Positions 53,044 through 62,395 of a DNA stretch of 64,000 nucleotides are shown here, piece by piece. The stretch is from JBGPHT01 sp041484525 (GTDB lineage Bacteria > Acidobacteriota > Terriglobia > Bryobacterales > Bryobacteraceae): contig JBGPHT010000019.1 in the NCBI GenBank assembly GCA_041484525.1, positions 1 through 64,000 of the forward strand, written 5' to 3'. Both the position numbers and the translations under genes were made by a program. The notes under the pieces are model-generated. The model was not told the origin of the DNA. It worked only from the letters and a program-made list of their open reading frames with translations, and ran no database searches. The stretch's first letter is position 1; each line of letters begins with the position of its first letter.

Positions 53044-53222
53044 TTGTCACCTGCTTCTGCTGATGTCCAGCTTGCATGTTTCCTTCCCTTCGAAGAACTA
53101 TCGAGTGCGCGAATTGACGCACGGGGCTGGGCCAATAGCCCCACAGGCCCGCGCAAGACGGGAAGTGGTCACGAAGCAGTCAAGTTAAATTCGGCAACGT
53201 TAGTGCTTAAGAACTCTTGCAT
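53044..53222. promoter_or_regulatory. Divergent promoter region BON/UspA with GC dyad
   Basis: GGGGCT...AGCCCC forms a 6-bp inverted repeat around an 8-nt centre (near 53127-53146), a candidate operator for both stress genes. No clear -10/-35 was assigned. Confidence 0.35.
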
Positions 53223-54122
53223 ATGAAAATCCTGATGGCAACAGATGGATCGAAAGAGGCGGACATTGCTTTGCGTACCACTACTCACCTCCTAAAACCC
53301 AAAGCCGGGGACGTTTGCGTGGACCTTATCTGTGTTGCGCCGAGTTTTCACCCCTCGACCGGTTTCCCTCAGCTTCGTGAGAACTATCATCGCCGGACCC
53401 GGCGCATCCTGGAACGAGCCCGAAAAACGCTGTGTGGTGAAGGCTCCGGGAACGTCCGCCTGATATCGGAAACCGGGTCTCCTGCGAGAATCATCTCCAA
53501 TTTAGCGGCGGACCATGATCTTACGGTGATCGGCGCAAAGGGACGCGAGGACCGCTCGCGAGGCGGCGGCCTCGGTCCCGTCGCCAGTGCGGTAGTCAAC
53601 CATGCGCCGGGGGCCATTCTTATCGGCCGTGCGATTCGCGCCGATCGGGGCGCTCGCATCCTGGTGGCGCTCGACGGCTCGGCGGCGTCTTTGCAAGCCC
53701 TGGAGACGCTCACTTCCCTGTTTGAACTGGACTCGGCGGAAGTGACGTTAATGCATGTTGTGGAAACCCCGTGGCTCCATATCATCCCAGAGGAGGAGAG
53801 GACCGCTGGAGCGGAGGAAGCCGGCGACGACGCCGAGATCAGCGAAGAGCTCCTTCTTGGGGAGTTGAGGTCTGAAGCTCAGCAACTGATCGAAAGAGCG
53901 CGCGACCAACTGCTGGCGGAACACTCGGCCGTGAGCACGGTCGTGGAACAAGGAAATCCGGCGACTGAGCTTCTGAGCCAAGCTGAGACCGGCGAGTATG
54001 ACCTCGTCGTGGTGGGTGGAACGGGCGTGCTGGATTTGAAGCACAAGATCCTCGGAAGCGTGTCAGCCCAGATCGCCTGGAACGCGCCCTGCTCTGTTCT
54101 GCTTGTAAAATCCGAGCCGTAG
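53223..54122 (+). CDS. Tandem universal stress protein (UspA)
   Basis: About 300 residues from ATG 53223 (a TTG at 53217 is less likely). Two UspA domains lie at 1-140 (MKILMATDGS) and 148-300 (RILVALDGS). In the second domain the ATP-binding G-x2-G-x9-G-[ST] loop is visible (GGTGVLDLKHKILGSVS); in the first it is altered (GAKGREDRSRGGGLGP). The double form is like Rv2623 of M. tuberculosis, an ATP-binding growth-restraining protein of the dormancy regulon. Divergent from the BON gene. Confidence 0.92.
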   Translation: MKILMATDGSKEADIALRTTTHLLKPKAGDVCVDLICVAPSFHPSTGFPQLRENYHRRTRRILERARKTLCGEGSGNVRLISETGSPARIISNLAADHDLTVIGAKGREDRSRGGGLGPVASAVVNHAPGAILIGRAIRADRGARILVALDGSAASLQALETLTSLFELDSAEVTLMHVVETPWLHIIPEEERTAGAEEAGDDAEISEELLLGELRSEAQQLIERARDQLLAEHSAVSTVVEQGNPATELLSQAETGEYDLVVVGGTGVLDLKHKILGSVSAQIAWNAPCSVLLVKSEP

Positions 54123-54335
54123 CGCTAGCTCGCCACCTTTTGGAACGAAGGCAATTTCTGACGCGGCAGCGGCGCAATCGGAAGCGTCAGAATACGTTCT
54201 GCCTGAACATGAGCAGCCAGTGGTATCGTGTCCGTGCAAAAGATGCGCTTCACTCTAAGCGTCCACAATTTCCTCCACGCCTGCCCGGTGAAGAGTATCG
54301 TGAACACCTGGCCCTGGGCAAAGCTTAACCGCTGG

Positions 54336-55055
54336 TTACACCAGCGGAGACGCGGACCGTCTGTGGCGGCCGCTTAGCTCCCGAATGCGGCTTCGAAACG
54401 GGAGCCAGAGCAGCCAGAAAATCGCGATCGCGACCACCTCCCCTACCAGGACATAAAAGGGCCACGGGCCGAGGTAATCCAGCAATGAGGCGCCCGTGGG
54501 TTTCCGGCACAGATAGATGTAGTTGGTTCTAAAGATCGCGTTGAAGGTGCCCACTGCCGCGACATAACCGTTGAGAACGATGAACACCCGCCAGACACAG
54601 CCCGGACGGGGCGCGATCATCTTGCTCCATACCAGCATGAGAATGGCGGCGACGACTGTCCCGTGCGCAAGAAAAAAGTAGACGGTGGGATAAGAAGGAA
54701 ATGGCGCCCATAGATCCGGCGTAAGAAGCGCCATGCCGCTTCCGCCCAGACCTGCGAAATAGGCCATCTCGAACGCCAGTGGGTTTAACGTGAACAGGGC
54801 GAAGACCGTCAACCACAGAGTGAGGTCGCACAGATTCAGGGGTAGACTCTCAGGGAACCGGAACCCTTCATGGTACAGCCTGTATGAATACCAAATGAGT
54901 TCATTGACCGTGAGAAACGATGCCAAACTATAACGAACATTCCGGGCACATCCGAGACGCCGGCGACAGACTGTTGCTAACAGGGCGGCCCCCGCGGGTA
55001 TGGAAGCCAGTATTGACAAATGTGCCGGCCCAAAGAGCCGGAAGTTACTTTCCAT
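54336..55055 (-). CDS. TIGR02206 (YwaF) family membrane protein
   Basis: About 239 residues from ATG 55055; the frame continues to 55145 but this Met gives the family start ESNFRLFGPAHLSIL. Six or seven hydrophobic segments, with conserved LPLNLCDLTLWLTVFAL, LAHGTVVAAILML and NAIFRTNYIYLCRKPTGASLLDYLGPWPFY. This is the YwaF/TIGR02206 family of predicted integral membrane proteins with no known function. It is separated by 22 nt from the B12-RNR gene on the same strand, so co-transcription with it is likely. Confidence 0.85.
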   Translation of the reverse strand: MESNFRLFGPAHLSILASIPAGAALLATVCRRRLGCARNVRYSLASFLTVNELIWYSYRLYHEGFRFPESLPLNLCDLTLWLTVFALFTLNPLAFEMAYFAGLGGSGMALLTPDLWAPFPSYPTVYFFLAHGTVVAAILMLVWSKMIAPRPGCVWRVFIVLNGYVAAVGTFNAIFRTNYIYLCRKPTGASLLDYLGPWPFYVLVGEVVAIAIFWLLWLPFRSRIRELSGRHRRSASPLV

Positions 55056-55077
55056 TAGATGTTTCCAGGACGTGGTC

Positions 55078-56856
55078 TCATAGACGGCAAGCCCCCGGGT
55101 CGCACTTGACGGAATATTCCCGCTCTTCCGGGGTCTCACCGGCACCCAGTTGGAGCGCAGCCTCCGCCTTCGAGCCGTAGCGGAACACGGTCACCCCCTT
55201 GCATTTCAAGTGATAGGCCAACCTGTAGACCTTGGCGATGTCTTCGGGCGTGGATTTCTCCGGCAGATTGACGGTCTTCGAGACCGCATTGTCCACGTAT
55301 CTTTGAAACGCGGCCTGGACCCGAACATGTTGCTCCGGTGTTATCTCCAGCGCCGTCGCGAATAGTTCGTTGAGTTCTTTGGTGATTCCAGTGGCGCCGA
55401 TCAAGCCCCCGGTCGATGCGACATGCTGGAGCAACTGGGGAGAAGACTGTCCAAGCCGCTCGAGATGGCGAAGCAGGAGAGGATTGAACTGTGTCAGCGT
55501 TTGATCGCCGAGCACATGCGAGCGCCGGTACGCCAGAGCGAAGAGTGGCTCGATTCCGGAGCTGACGCCTGCAATGATGCTTATCGTGCCAGTGGGTGCA
55601 ATCGAAGTTTGGCTGGCGTTCCGCAGACGCGTGCCTTTGCAAGCGAAAATGCTTGTTCCCCACCCGGGAAACACACCGCGCTGCTCCGCCAATTCCGCGG
55701 AGGCCAGCCGGGCTTCCCGGGCGATGAGCGCCATCAATTGCTCAGCGAACCGAACGGCTAGCGAACTCGAATATGGAATCCCGAGCAGAATGCACAGCTC
55801 CGCGAAACCCATCACGCCAAGCCCAACCTTGCGGTTGGCCAGTGTCACACGTGCGACAGGATCAAGCGGGAAAACGTTTACCGTGATCACATCGTCGAGA
55901 AACCGGATTCCTTCGCGGACTTGGGTACATAGCCGGTCCCAGTCCACGGCTGGTGCGCCATCGTGTTGCTTGACGAGATGAACCAGATTGATTGCTCCCA
56001 GGTTGCAGGATTCGTAGGCCAGCAGCGGTAGCTCGCCGCATGGATTTGTCGCCTCGATTCCTCCTGCTGCTGGTGTGGGATTGGCGCGGGCTATGGTGTC
56101 CAGAAAAATCAGCCCTGGATCGCCTGTGGCCCACGCTGCTTCACAGATGGCGGCGAAGAGTTTGCGCGCGGGCAGGCTGCGAACCACGCGCCCGTCAGCG
56201 GGATGACGCAGCGATATTTCTCCGCGGCATTCGACCGCCGACATGAATTCATCCGTTACGCCGGCCGATAAATTGAAATTGCGCAAGCTGACATCGTCGC
56301 CCTTCGCCTGGATGAACTCCTCGATGTCCGGATGGTCTACGCGCAGCACTCCCATGTTCGCGCCGCGTCGCCGGCCGCCCAGCTTGATGTGTTCCGTGGC
56401 GCAGTCATAGATCTTCATGAACGAGACGGGACCGGATGAGGTGCCGCCTGTTGAGTTGATCAGGCCGCCGGCTGGGCGCAAGTGGGAAAAAGAAAACCCC
56501 GTGCCCCCGCCGGTACGCTGTATCAATGCCGCATCCCGCAGCGTACCAAAGATGGATTCCAGGCTGTCTTCGACTGGGAGCACGAAACAGGCGGAAAGCT
56601 GGCCGAGTGGCGTTCCCGCGTTCATCAGTGTGGGCGAGTTCGGAAGAAAATCGAGCGCCGCCAGCGTGCGGTTGAAGCGCTCTTCCCAATACCTCGCGTC
56701 AGCGGCAGTTCCATAGAGCAATTCGGCCTGGGAGATCGCGCGTGCAACTCGTTCGAATAATTCTCCCGGCGTTTCGATCGCCTGGCCGCAGGCGTCGCGA
56801 CGCAGGTATCGAGCCCGAAGAACACGGATCCCGTTTTCGCCGATCGTCGCAGCCAT
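55078..56856 (-). CDS. nrdJ: Adenosylcobalamin-dependent (class II) ribonucleotide reductase
   Basis: About 592 residues from ATG 56856 (the open frame to 57234 has no homology). The barrel holds the RNR landmarks: the substrate-site cysteine in LGQLSACFVLP, the radical-site finger-loop cysteine with NPCGELPLLAYESCNLGAIN, and QTSIAPTGTISIIAG. The C-terminus KCDPGACRL carries the thioredoxin-reduced cysteine pair. The short length and absence of an ATP cone match NrdZ (Rv0570) of M. tuberculosis. B12 supplies the radical, so dNTPs can be made with or without oxygen. No class I or III RNR is in the window. Confidence 0.93.
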   Translation of the reverse strand: MAATIGENGIRVLRARYLRRDACGQAIETPGELFERVARAISQAELLYGTAADARYWEERFNRTLAALDFLPNSPTLMNAGTPLGQLSACFVLPVEDSLESIFGTLRDAALIQRTGGGTGFSFSHLRPAGGLINSTGGTSSGPVSFMKIYDCATEHIKLGGRRRGANMGVLRVDHPDIEEFIQAKGDDVSLRNFNLSAGVTDEFMSAVECRGEISLRHPADGRVVRSLPARKLFAAICEAAWATGDPGLIFLDTIARANPTPAAGGIEATNPCGELPLLAYESCNLGAINLVHLVKQHDGAPAVDWDRLCTQVREGIRFLDDVITVNVFPLDPVARVTLANRKVGLGVMGFAELCILLGIPYSSSLAVRFAEQLMALIAREARLASAELAEQRGVFPGWGTSIFACKGTRLRNASQTSIAPTGTISIIAGVSSGIEPLFALAYRRSHVLGDQTLTQFNPLLLRHLERLGQSSPQLLQHVASTGGLIGATGITKELNELFATALEITPEQHVRVQAAFQRYVDNAVSKTVNLPEKSTPEDIAKVYRLAYHLKCKGVTVFRYGSKAEAALQLGAGETPEEREYSVKCDPGACRL

Positions 56857-57600
56857 TGTGAACCGCACAATCGGTGCTAGTGCAAGAGGTATACCACGAG
56901 ATACGCGACGTTGGCGGAGGGTTTTCGGCCATTTGCTTTGCGGCATCGCGGCGTAACGCTGCGACGGTTCAAATCGTCCGACTGTACTGAAAGACGCGAT
57001 GCGCGAAATGGCGCAGAAGACTGAGTCAAGCGCGCTACGATCTGACGGGCGCACGTCTGGACACATCTCAACGCACTGGCGAACTGTTCGGCCGGAACAG
57101 TCAGCTGAACTCGGGCAAATCTCGTACGTCTGCGAAGGTCGATTATTGCCACCTTGGCCGGCCTGGAGATCGTCATGGGGATATCGAATGGGTGTCGTGG
57201 GCATCGGGCGGGAAGTGCGGAGACGAAGATCCATTCGCCGGCCGGCCTGATGTGTAGAGCTCGCCGCGGGGGCTTGCTAAATTGCTCCCAGACCATCATT
57301 TAGGCCGCAGCTCGCCTCTATCCGGCTGCCGACAGGCGCGGGCTTTCATCGAGCACGCCCATAACCGATGCGCTGCTGTGGGTCTGGTGCTTGACATTGC
57401 AGCAAGGGACTGGAAGCCGTCAAGCGATTCACGATCCGTGTCGGAGCCTCCGGTGCGCATGACGATAGCCGAGCGATTGCCGAGCACCGTGGAGATCATT
57501 GAGCGGCTGATCTTCTCGCGAAATCTCGAATGCACCACCTCTATGCCGGCTATCCCTTCCACCCAACTGCCCAACGCAAACGCGCAATTCCGTAAAGCAG
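56857..57600. other. Intergenic stretch upstream of the RNR gene
   Basis: About 740 bp with several short frames on both strands (for example 56877-57299 and 57296-57574 reverse), none with a family motif. It probably holds the nrdJ promoter and decayed DNA leading into the ligase remnant. Confidence 0.5.
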
Positions 57601-57945
57601 ATGGCGCATGAATTCCCGTTGGTTGCCTTCGATCTGCTGTATGCGGATGGCAAGGATTACACCGGTGCTAGATTAGATACCGGGGTCAGGCGAGCCGCTT
57701 GCAGAAGCTCATCAGGCCCGATGAACGCATCCGAATCATGGAGCGCGTGTTCGCCTGCGATTCCCAACAGCTTCAATAGTGTTTCGATGAACAAAATCGG
57801 GCGCGCGCTGGAGGAGTAATTGCAAAGGGACTGGAGGCGCGCTATGAAGCTGGAGCCGGGAAGTGGATATCTCAGGGCTCGCGGTGCGCGGGCGCGCTTG
57901 GGCGGATTTGGCGTTGCTTGTCGCCGCGTATAACCAGGGCTAGGT
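57601..57945 (+). pseudogene. ATP-dependent DNA ligase (LigD-type) remnant
   Basis: Three frames together spell a piece of the ligase adenylation domain: EFPLVAFDLLYADGKDY (frame of 57601), then SRLQKLIRPDERIRIMERVF (another frame, from about 57693), then GGVIAKGLEARYEAGAGKW (third frame, from about 57815). This order matches the FDLLYLDGKDL ... EGIVAKRxxSRYxPGxxW region of LigD/ATP-ligases. At least two frameshifts and a stop (57777) interrupt it; the catalytic Lys motif and the rest are missing. It suggests loss of a former repair ligase. Confidence 0.7.
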
Positions 57946-58173
57946 GGGTGGGTGGAGCTTGCGCGCGTGATCGCCAGGGAAAGATGCCTTGCACTCCGGT
58001 TTCCTCGCGTCGTCGCTTCATTTGTGCGACAAGTTACCTGAAGATGCGACGAGCACTGGCGAGATGAATAGATGTGCGCTATGCAGCGGTGGCCCCGATT
58101 CAGAGCGCGCAGAGCTCGAGACAGGAGCGCATCTGGTCCGACGCTTGCTCGGAAGGTTTCCCAGGAGGCATGC

Positions 58174-59337
58174 GTGACCGTCCCAAAGCCAGCTTTAGAA
58201 CCACTCCGGCCCGAACACATGCCCGAGCTCCTTGGGCATCCTGGCCCTTGCCTCACTCTGCGAATGCCGCCGTATATACCCGGCGGACAGGAGAAGTCCA
58301 CGGCCGCGATGCTTAACACCTATATGCAACAGGCGACCCGCTATCTCGAGGATCGTAAGATTCCGGATTCGGCCATCGTGGATCTGCTCGATCCCCTGCA
58401 GGAGGTGGGCAAAGATCCCGAGTTGCTTGGGGGTTCCCATTGGGCCCGGGTGATTTTCCGTTCGCCGGACGTGTTTCGGCAGTTTCATCTGACCGAACCG
58501 GCCAGCGCGGCGCTGACGATCGCCGGTTGTTTCGAAATCCGACCGCTTCTGGCCCAATTACAGATGCCTCCGGAGTTCTATCTACTGAAGCTGTCGAAAG
58601 AACGAGTGGGACTTCTAAGGTGTGCCAATCTTCGCGTCGAATCTTTGGGGCTGCCGGGAGGGGTCCCGGCAACTCTGGAGGAGATGCTGGCGTTCGATCC
58701 GCCCGATCACGATCTCGAGAATCGTTCCGCTGCCGGCAGCTCAGTCGGGGCTATGCGTAATGTCCGGTTTGGTACCGGCTCTGGCCGTGAGACACAACAT
58801 ACTCACCTGGCGGACTTCTATAAAGCAGTAGATCGGGGGTTGCAAGGGCTGTTGCATGACGGGCGAGCCCCGTTGGCGCTGGTCGGAGTGGAGGAACATG
58901 CCGCGATGTATCATGCCATCAACACATATCCGAATCTCCTGGTCCAGAGTATCCACGGCAGTCCCGACAGTTTCTTGCAGGAGGCGGACCTTCTCCGCCG
59001 GGGTTTGGAGATTGTCCGCGCCGCGGGCAGGGAGCGTGCGGTCAAGGAACTGGAGAAGTCGAGGGAGCAATTCGCCCCGGTGCGCTTCTCGACCGACCTT
59101 GATACGATCCTGCGAAGGGCAGTCGAGGGCCGTGTGGACCGGCTCTACATTGATGAAAATGCCCGGCAGGATGGTGTGTTCCCGAGCCTGGCAGAAGCAA
59201 CGCATCAGTCCGGGGGTAGCGAGGATCTGCTGAATCTGGGGGCGGTCGAGACCATTCTTCACGGTGGGCAGGCTTTCGCTGTGCCGGGCGGAGCCATGCC
59301 GGATGGCGCTGCGTTGGCTGCGGTTTTCCGCTTTTGA
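58174..59337 (+). CDS. baeRF-family (eRF1-like) protein
   Basis: About 387 residues from GTG 58174, behind CAGGAGG. The middle holds FYLLKLSKERVGLLRCANLRV, the start of the second eRF1-like domain in the bacterial archaeo-eukaryotic release factor (baeRF) group, followed by PLALVGVEEHAAMYHAINTYPNL and the third-domain tail GGQAFAVPGGAMPDGAALAA. The release-factor GGQ is not obvious in its normal context. These proteins are predicted to act on ribosomes or tRNA; the mycobacterial Rv2629 is of this family and sits in the dormancy regulon next to the archease and RtcB genes, as here. Confidence 0.8.
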   Translation: MTVPKPALEPLRPEHMPELLGHPGPCLTLRMPPYIPGGQEKSTAAMLNTYMQQATRYLEDRKIPDSAIVDLLDPLQEVGKDPELLGGSHWARVIFRSPDVFRQFHLTEPASAALTIAGCFEIRPLLAQLQMPPEFYLLKLSKERVGLLRCANLRVESLGLPGGVPATLEEMLAFDPPDHDLENRSAAGSSVGAMRNVRFGTGSGRETQHTHLADFYKAVDRGLQGLLHDGRAPLALVGVEEHAAMYHAINTYPNLLVQSIHGSPDSFLQEADLLRRGLEIVRAAGRERAVKELEKSREQFAPVRFSTDLDTILRRAVEGRVDRLYIDENARQDGVFPSLAEATHQSGGSEDLLNLGAVETILHGGQAFAVPGGAMPDGAALAAVFRF

Positions 59338-59554
59338 CCCGCTATTCCAGAGCCGAGCTACAGCACTCCCGAACGCACAGTGCAGCGCCCGACCATTGAA
59401 GGTGCATTGTCGTGAGGCAAATGACGCACACGCCGGGTGTGAAGCGCTCAAAGCGATGTTTCGCGAGGGACGACCTGGTGGCGTGTTTTGAGCGGAGCCG
59501 TTACGTGGGACTTTGGCTACAACGGTGCTTTCTCATCGGAGAAGGAGAATGGCC
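59338..59554 (+). promoter_or_regulatory. Region upstream of the second CBS gene
   Basis: A 217-bp spacer. Near 59503-59519, TGGGACTTTGGCTACAA resembles the left half of the mycobacterial DosR box (GGGACTTTNGG), within a loose CCGTT...AACGG dyad. One half-site only; similarity may be chance. A purine-rich GGAGAAGGAG precedes the ATG. Confidence 0.25.
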
Positions 59555-60004
59555 ATGCCTGTTGGAGAACTATGCATCCGTCAAGTTGTGATTGCGCCGC
59601 GTGATACATCCGTTTTATCGGCTGCCAAGTTGATGCGCCAGTATCATGTTGGCGATCTCGTAGTCACGGACGAAACTGCCGGACGCCGCGTGCCGGTTGG
59701 GATCGTTACTGACCGGGATATCGTTTTGGAAGTGTTGGGCCAAGAACTCGATGCGGCGAGCCTTTCCCTCAATGACATCATGACCGGCGACCTGATCGCA
59801 GTAAGGGAGCATGAAGGCGTCTTCCAGACCATTCAGTTGATGCGCGCTAAGGGAGTTCGGCGAGCTCCCGTTGTGAATGGCGAAGGCGCACTGGTCGGCA
59901 TTGTATCTGTGGATGATCTCATCGAACTACTGGCGGAAGAACTGAGCGAGCTGGTGAAGCTGGTTTCGCGGGAGCAGAAACGGGAAGCCGAGATGCGACG
60001 TTAA
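59555..60004 (+). CDS. Two-CBS-domain protein
   Basis: About 149 residues from ATG 59555, 7-8 nt after AAGGAG (an ATG at 59549 is the alternative). CBS1: GELCIRQVVIAPRDTSVL to VGIVTDRDIVLEV; CBS2: LNDIMTGDLIAV to GIVSVDDLIELLAE. The C-terminal helix (ELSELVKLVSREQKREAEM) is charged. CBS pairs bind AMP/ATP or SAM. It lies between the baeRF and archease genes. Paralogous in form to the protein at 47435. Confidence 0.9.
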   Translation: MPVGELCIRQVVIAPRDTSVLSAAKLMRQYHVGDLVVTDETAGRRVPVGIVTDRDIVLEVLGQELDAASLSLNDIMTGDLIAVREHEGVFQTIQLMRAKGVRRAPVVNGEGALVGIVSVDDLIELLAEELSELVKLVSREQKREAEMRR

Positions 60005-60009
60005 TGGTC

Positions 60010-60060
60010 TTGGAAGCAAAAACAAGGCCGGAAGTGTCGGCTCGACCGGGGCCTCGTTTT
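60010..60060 (+). terminator. Likely intrinsic terminator after the CBS gene
   Basis: A GC-rich imperfect stem (CAAGGCCGG with CCGGGGCCTCG) ends in TTTTTT at 60055-60060. It should stop transcription between the CBS and archease genes, so the archease-rtcB pair probably has its own promoter in the following 140 bp. Confidence 0.5.
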
Positions 60061-60204
60061 TTGTGCATCAGCTCTCTCATTATCGGCATCAATGCGAGGA
60101 TGCGGCTGGTGGCGATCTGGTGCACTGTGTGTGAACGTCAGTTCGATTCGGTTGAAGTGGATTATTGCGGACACCGGAGTGGCCGGACATTGGGAAAGTA
60201 CGGG

Positions 60205-60630
60205 ATGGGTGATTTGGCGCACTGGGAGCATTTCAGCCATGATGCCGACATCGGTGTACGTGGACTCGGAAGCACGAAAAAAGAAGCCTTCGAACAGGCC
60301 GCCGTCGGGCTCGCTGCTGTAATCACGGATCCCGCACGGGTCATCGCCAGCGTTGAGGTAGCGGTCGAATGCGAGGCTCCGGACAGTGAGGCTCTCTTGG
60401 TTGACTGGCTCAACGCGCTGGTGTATGAAATGGCCGTTCGTCGAATGATTTTTTGCCGTTTCGCAGTTGAGCTGGAGGGAAATCGCCTGCACGCTAAGGC
60501 TTGGGGCGAAGAGATCGACGTTGCCCGGCACGAGCCGGCCGTTGAGGTTAAGGGCGCTACCTATACAAACCTATTCGTCGGCCTGGGCCCAAATGGCGCT
60601 TGGATCGCCCAATGCGTCGTGGATGTCTGA
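60205..60630 (+). CDS. Archease
   Basis: A 141-residue archease from ATG 60205; the frame is open to 60004 but the family starts here (LAHWEHFSHDADIGVRGLGS). The metal-binding Asp of HDADIGVRG and the conserved C-terminal KGATYTNLFVG are kept. Archease speeds RtcB guanylylation and turnover. It lies 9 nt before rtcB, the usual pairing. The M. tuberculosis counterpart is Rv2630. Confidence 0.93.
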   Translation: MGDLAHWEHFSHDADIGVRGLGSTKKEAFEQAAVGLAAVITDPARVIASVEVAVECEAPDSEALLVDWLNALVYEMAVRRMIFCRFAVELEGNRLHAKAWGEEIDVARHEPAVEVKGATYTNLFVGLGPNGAWIAQCVVDV

Positions 60631-60639
60631 GGCGATCGT

Positions 60640-62070
60640 ATGGAAACAACACTCCTGCAGCGTGTCTCCGATTTCGAGTGGAGGATCGAGCCGCAAGGGA
60701 AAATGCGTGTACCCGCGTTTGTGTTCGCCAGCGAGAAGCTGATCCGCGACATGGATGTCAAAGTCTATGAGCAGATTGTCAACGTCGCTTCGCTGCCGGG
60801 CATACAAAAAGCCGCCTATGCGATGCCTGACGCCCACTGGGGCTACGGATTTCCAATCGGCGGCGTCGCGGCCTTTGACCCGGACGAGGGCGGCGTGGTT
60901 TCCGCCGGCGGGGTTGGGTTCGATATCTCGTGCGGCGTGCGGACACTGCTTACGGGTTTACGCTCGAATGATCTTCCGCCCGTCAAACAATCACTGGCGG
61001 ACGCGCTCTACCGGCACGTTCCCGCCGGCGTCGGCAGTAGGGGTCTCCTGGAATTAACCGACGACCAACTCGACGAGATGCTGGCCGGCGGCGCGCAGTG
61101 GGCTATAGGCCGCGGCTACGGAACAGCGGCCGATTTGGAGCGCACCGAGGAACGCGGTCGCATGGCCGGAGCGCAGCCGGATGCCGTATCTTATTTCGCA
61201 AAGAATCGCCAGCGCCGCGAGATGGGCACGCTGGGCTCCGGAAATCACTATCTGGAGGTGCAGCAGGTGGTCGAGATTTTCGACCAGCCCGCCGCCCGGG
61301 CTTTCGGTGTCCACCAGGGAGATATCGTGGTGAGCGTACACTGTGGTTCCCGAGGTCTCGGCCACCAGATCGGCACGGAGTTCCTTCGCGACATGGTGGC
61401 CCAGGCGGCGGGATATGGAATCGAGCTTCCGGATCGCGAGCTGGCTTGCGCGCCGATCCGTTCGCCAATCGGGGAAAAGTATCTGGGAGCGATGCGGGCT
61501 GCCATCAATTGCGCACTGGCGAACCGACAGATCATCACACATCTGGTGCGCCAGGCATTCGTCGAAGTGATTCCTCAGGCGGAGATCACTGTCCTGTACG
61601 ACCTTTCCCATAACACGTGCAAGGTTGAAGAGCACCAGGTGAATGGCCACAGCAAGCAGGTGTTCATCCATCGCAAGGGAGCCACGCGCGCCTTTGGCCC
61701 TGGCCATCAGGCTGTCCCAGAAGCGCTTCGCGCGACCGGCCAGCCGGTTCTGATTGGAGGCACGATGGGTACGGCATCCTACATTCTGGTTGGTTCTGCT
61801 GAGAGCGAACGGCATGCGTTCAGCTCCTCGTGCCATGGCGCCGGGCGGCGGATGAGCCGGCACCAGGCCACTAAACACTGGCGCGGCCGGCAATTGGTTG
61901 ACGAGCTGGCGAGCCGCGGCATCCTGATTCGCTCACCCTCGATGCGTGGTGTGGCTGAGGAGGCGCCCGGAGCTTACAAGGACGTGACCGCGGTCGCGGA
62001 CGCCGCGGAGAAGGCCGGACTGTCGCGGAGAGTGGCCCGGCTCGAGCCGCAAATCTGCGTAAAAGGATAG
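60640..62070 (+). CDS. rtcB: RNA-splicing ligase RtcB
   Basis: A 476-residue GTP-dependent RNA ligase. Metal and GTP ligands are visible: DISCGVRTL (Asp95, Cys98), GSGNHYLEV, HCGSRGLGHQIG, and the guanylylated-histidine region SCHGAGRRMSRHQA (His near residue 399). It joins 2',3'-cyclic phosphate or 3'-phosphate RNA ends to 5'-OH ends, in tRNA or rRNA repair in bacteria. Partner archease is directly upstream. There is no RtcR or RtcA in the window. The M. tuberculosis counterpart is Rv2631. Confidence 0.95.
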   Translation: METTLLQRVSDFEWRIEPQGKMRVPAFVFASEKLIRDMDVKVYEQIVNVASLPGIQKAAYAMPDAHWGYGFPIGGVAAFDPDEGGVVSAGGVGFDISCGVRTLLTGLRSNDLPPVKQSLADALYRHVPAGVGSRGLLELTDDQLDEMLAGGAQWAIGRGYGTAADLERTEERGRMAGAQPDAVSYFAKNRQRREMGTLGSGNHYLEVQQVVEIFDQPAARAFGVHQGDIVVSVHCGSRGLGHQIGTEFLRDMVAQAAGYGIELPDRELACAPIRSPIGEKYLGAMRAAINCALANRQIITHLVRQAFVEVIPQAEITVLYDLSHNTCKVEEHQVNGHSKQVFIHRKGATRAFGPGHQAVPEALRATGQPVLIGGTMGTASYILVGSAESERHAFSSSCHGAGRRMSRHQATKHWRGRQLVDELASRGILIRSPSMRGVAEEAPGAYKDVTAVADAAEKAGLSRRVARLEPQICVKG

Positions 62071-62395
62071 TGGTACGCGGCCACGTTCTCACTGACGACT
62101 TGCGCAGGTCGCCTCATATCGGTGGTGGCGGACCTACAAATAGGAATGATGTTTGACAGGAGAGCGATCTCACGCTCATTTTCGCGCTGGTAGCGGCCGC
62201 AACCGAGACAATTGCCGTCTCGATTAGTGCCACGAGCCAGAAGGCGCATTCGTACCGGTGGTTCCTAACAGATGCCGTCGCTTCATCGAAGAATTCGGAG
62301 TCGGCGCTACGGTCTCTCTACTTCGCGGGGATCCACCAAGAGGCCGGCATTGACCCGCCGCCCCGCGGGTCGCTGCGGCAGATGCCCCAAGCGTC
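62071..62395. other. Intergenic region between convergent rtcB and capA
   Basis: About 325 bp. No gene or hairpin with U-tract was recognised; several GC-rich short frames only. Confidence 0.45.

Noticed and set aside
56877..57299. Reverse frame of 140 residues upstream of the RNR gene
   Set aside because: No motif, no Shine-Dalgarno seen and Arg-rich composition typical of non-coding GC-rich DNA.
60004..60204. N-terminal extension of archease
   Set aside because: It includes the terminator-like hairpin, and archease proteins are about 140 residues, starting at 60205.
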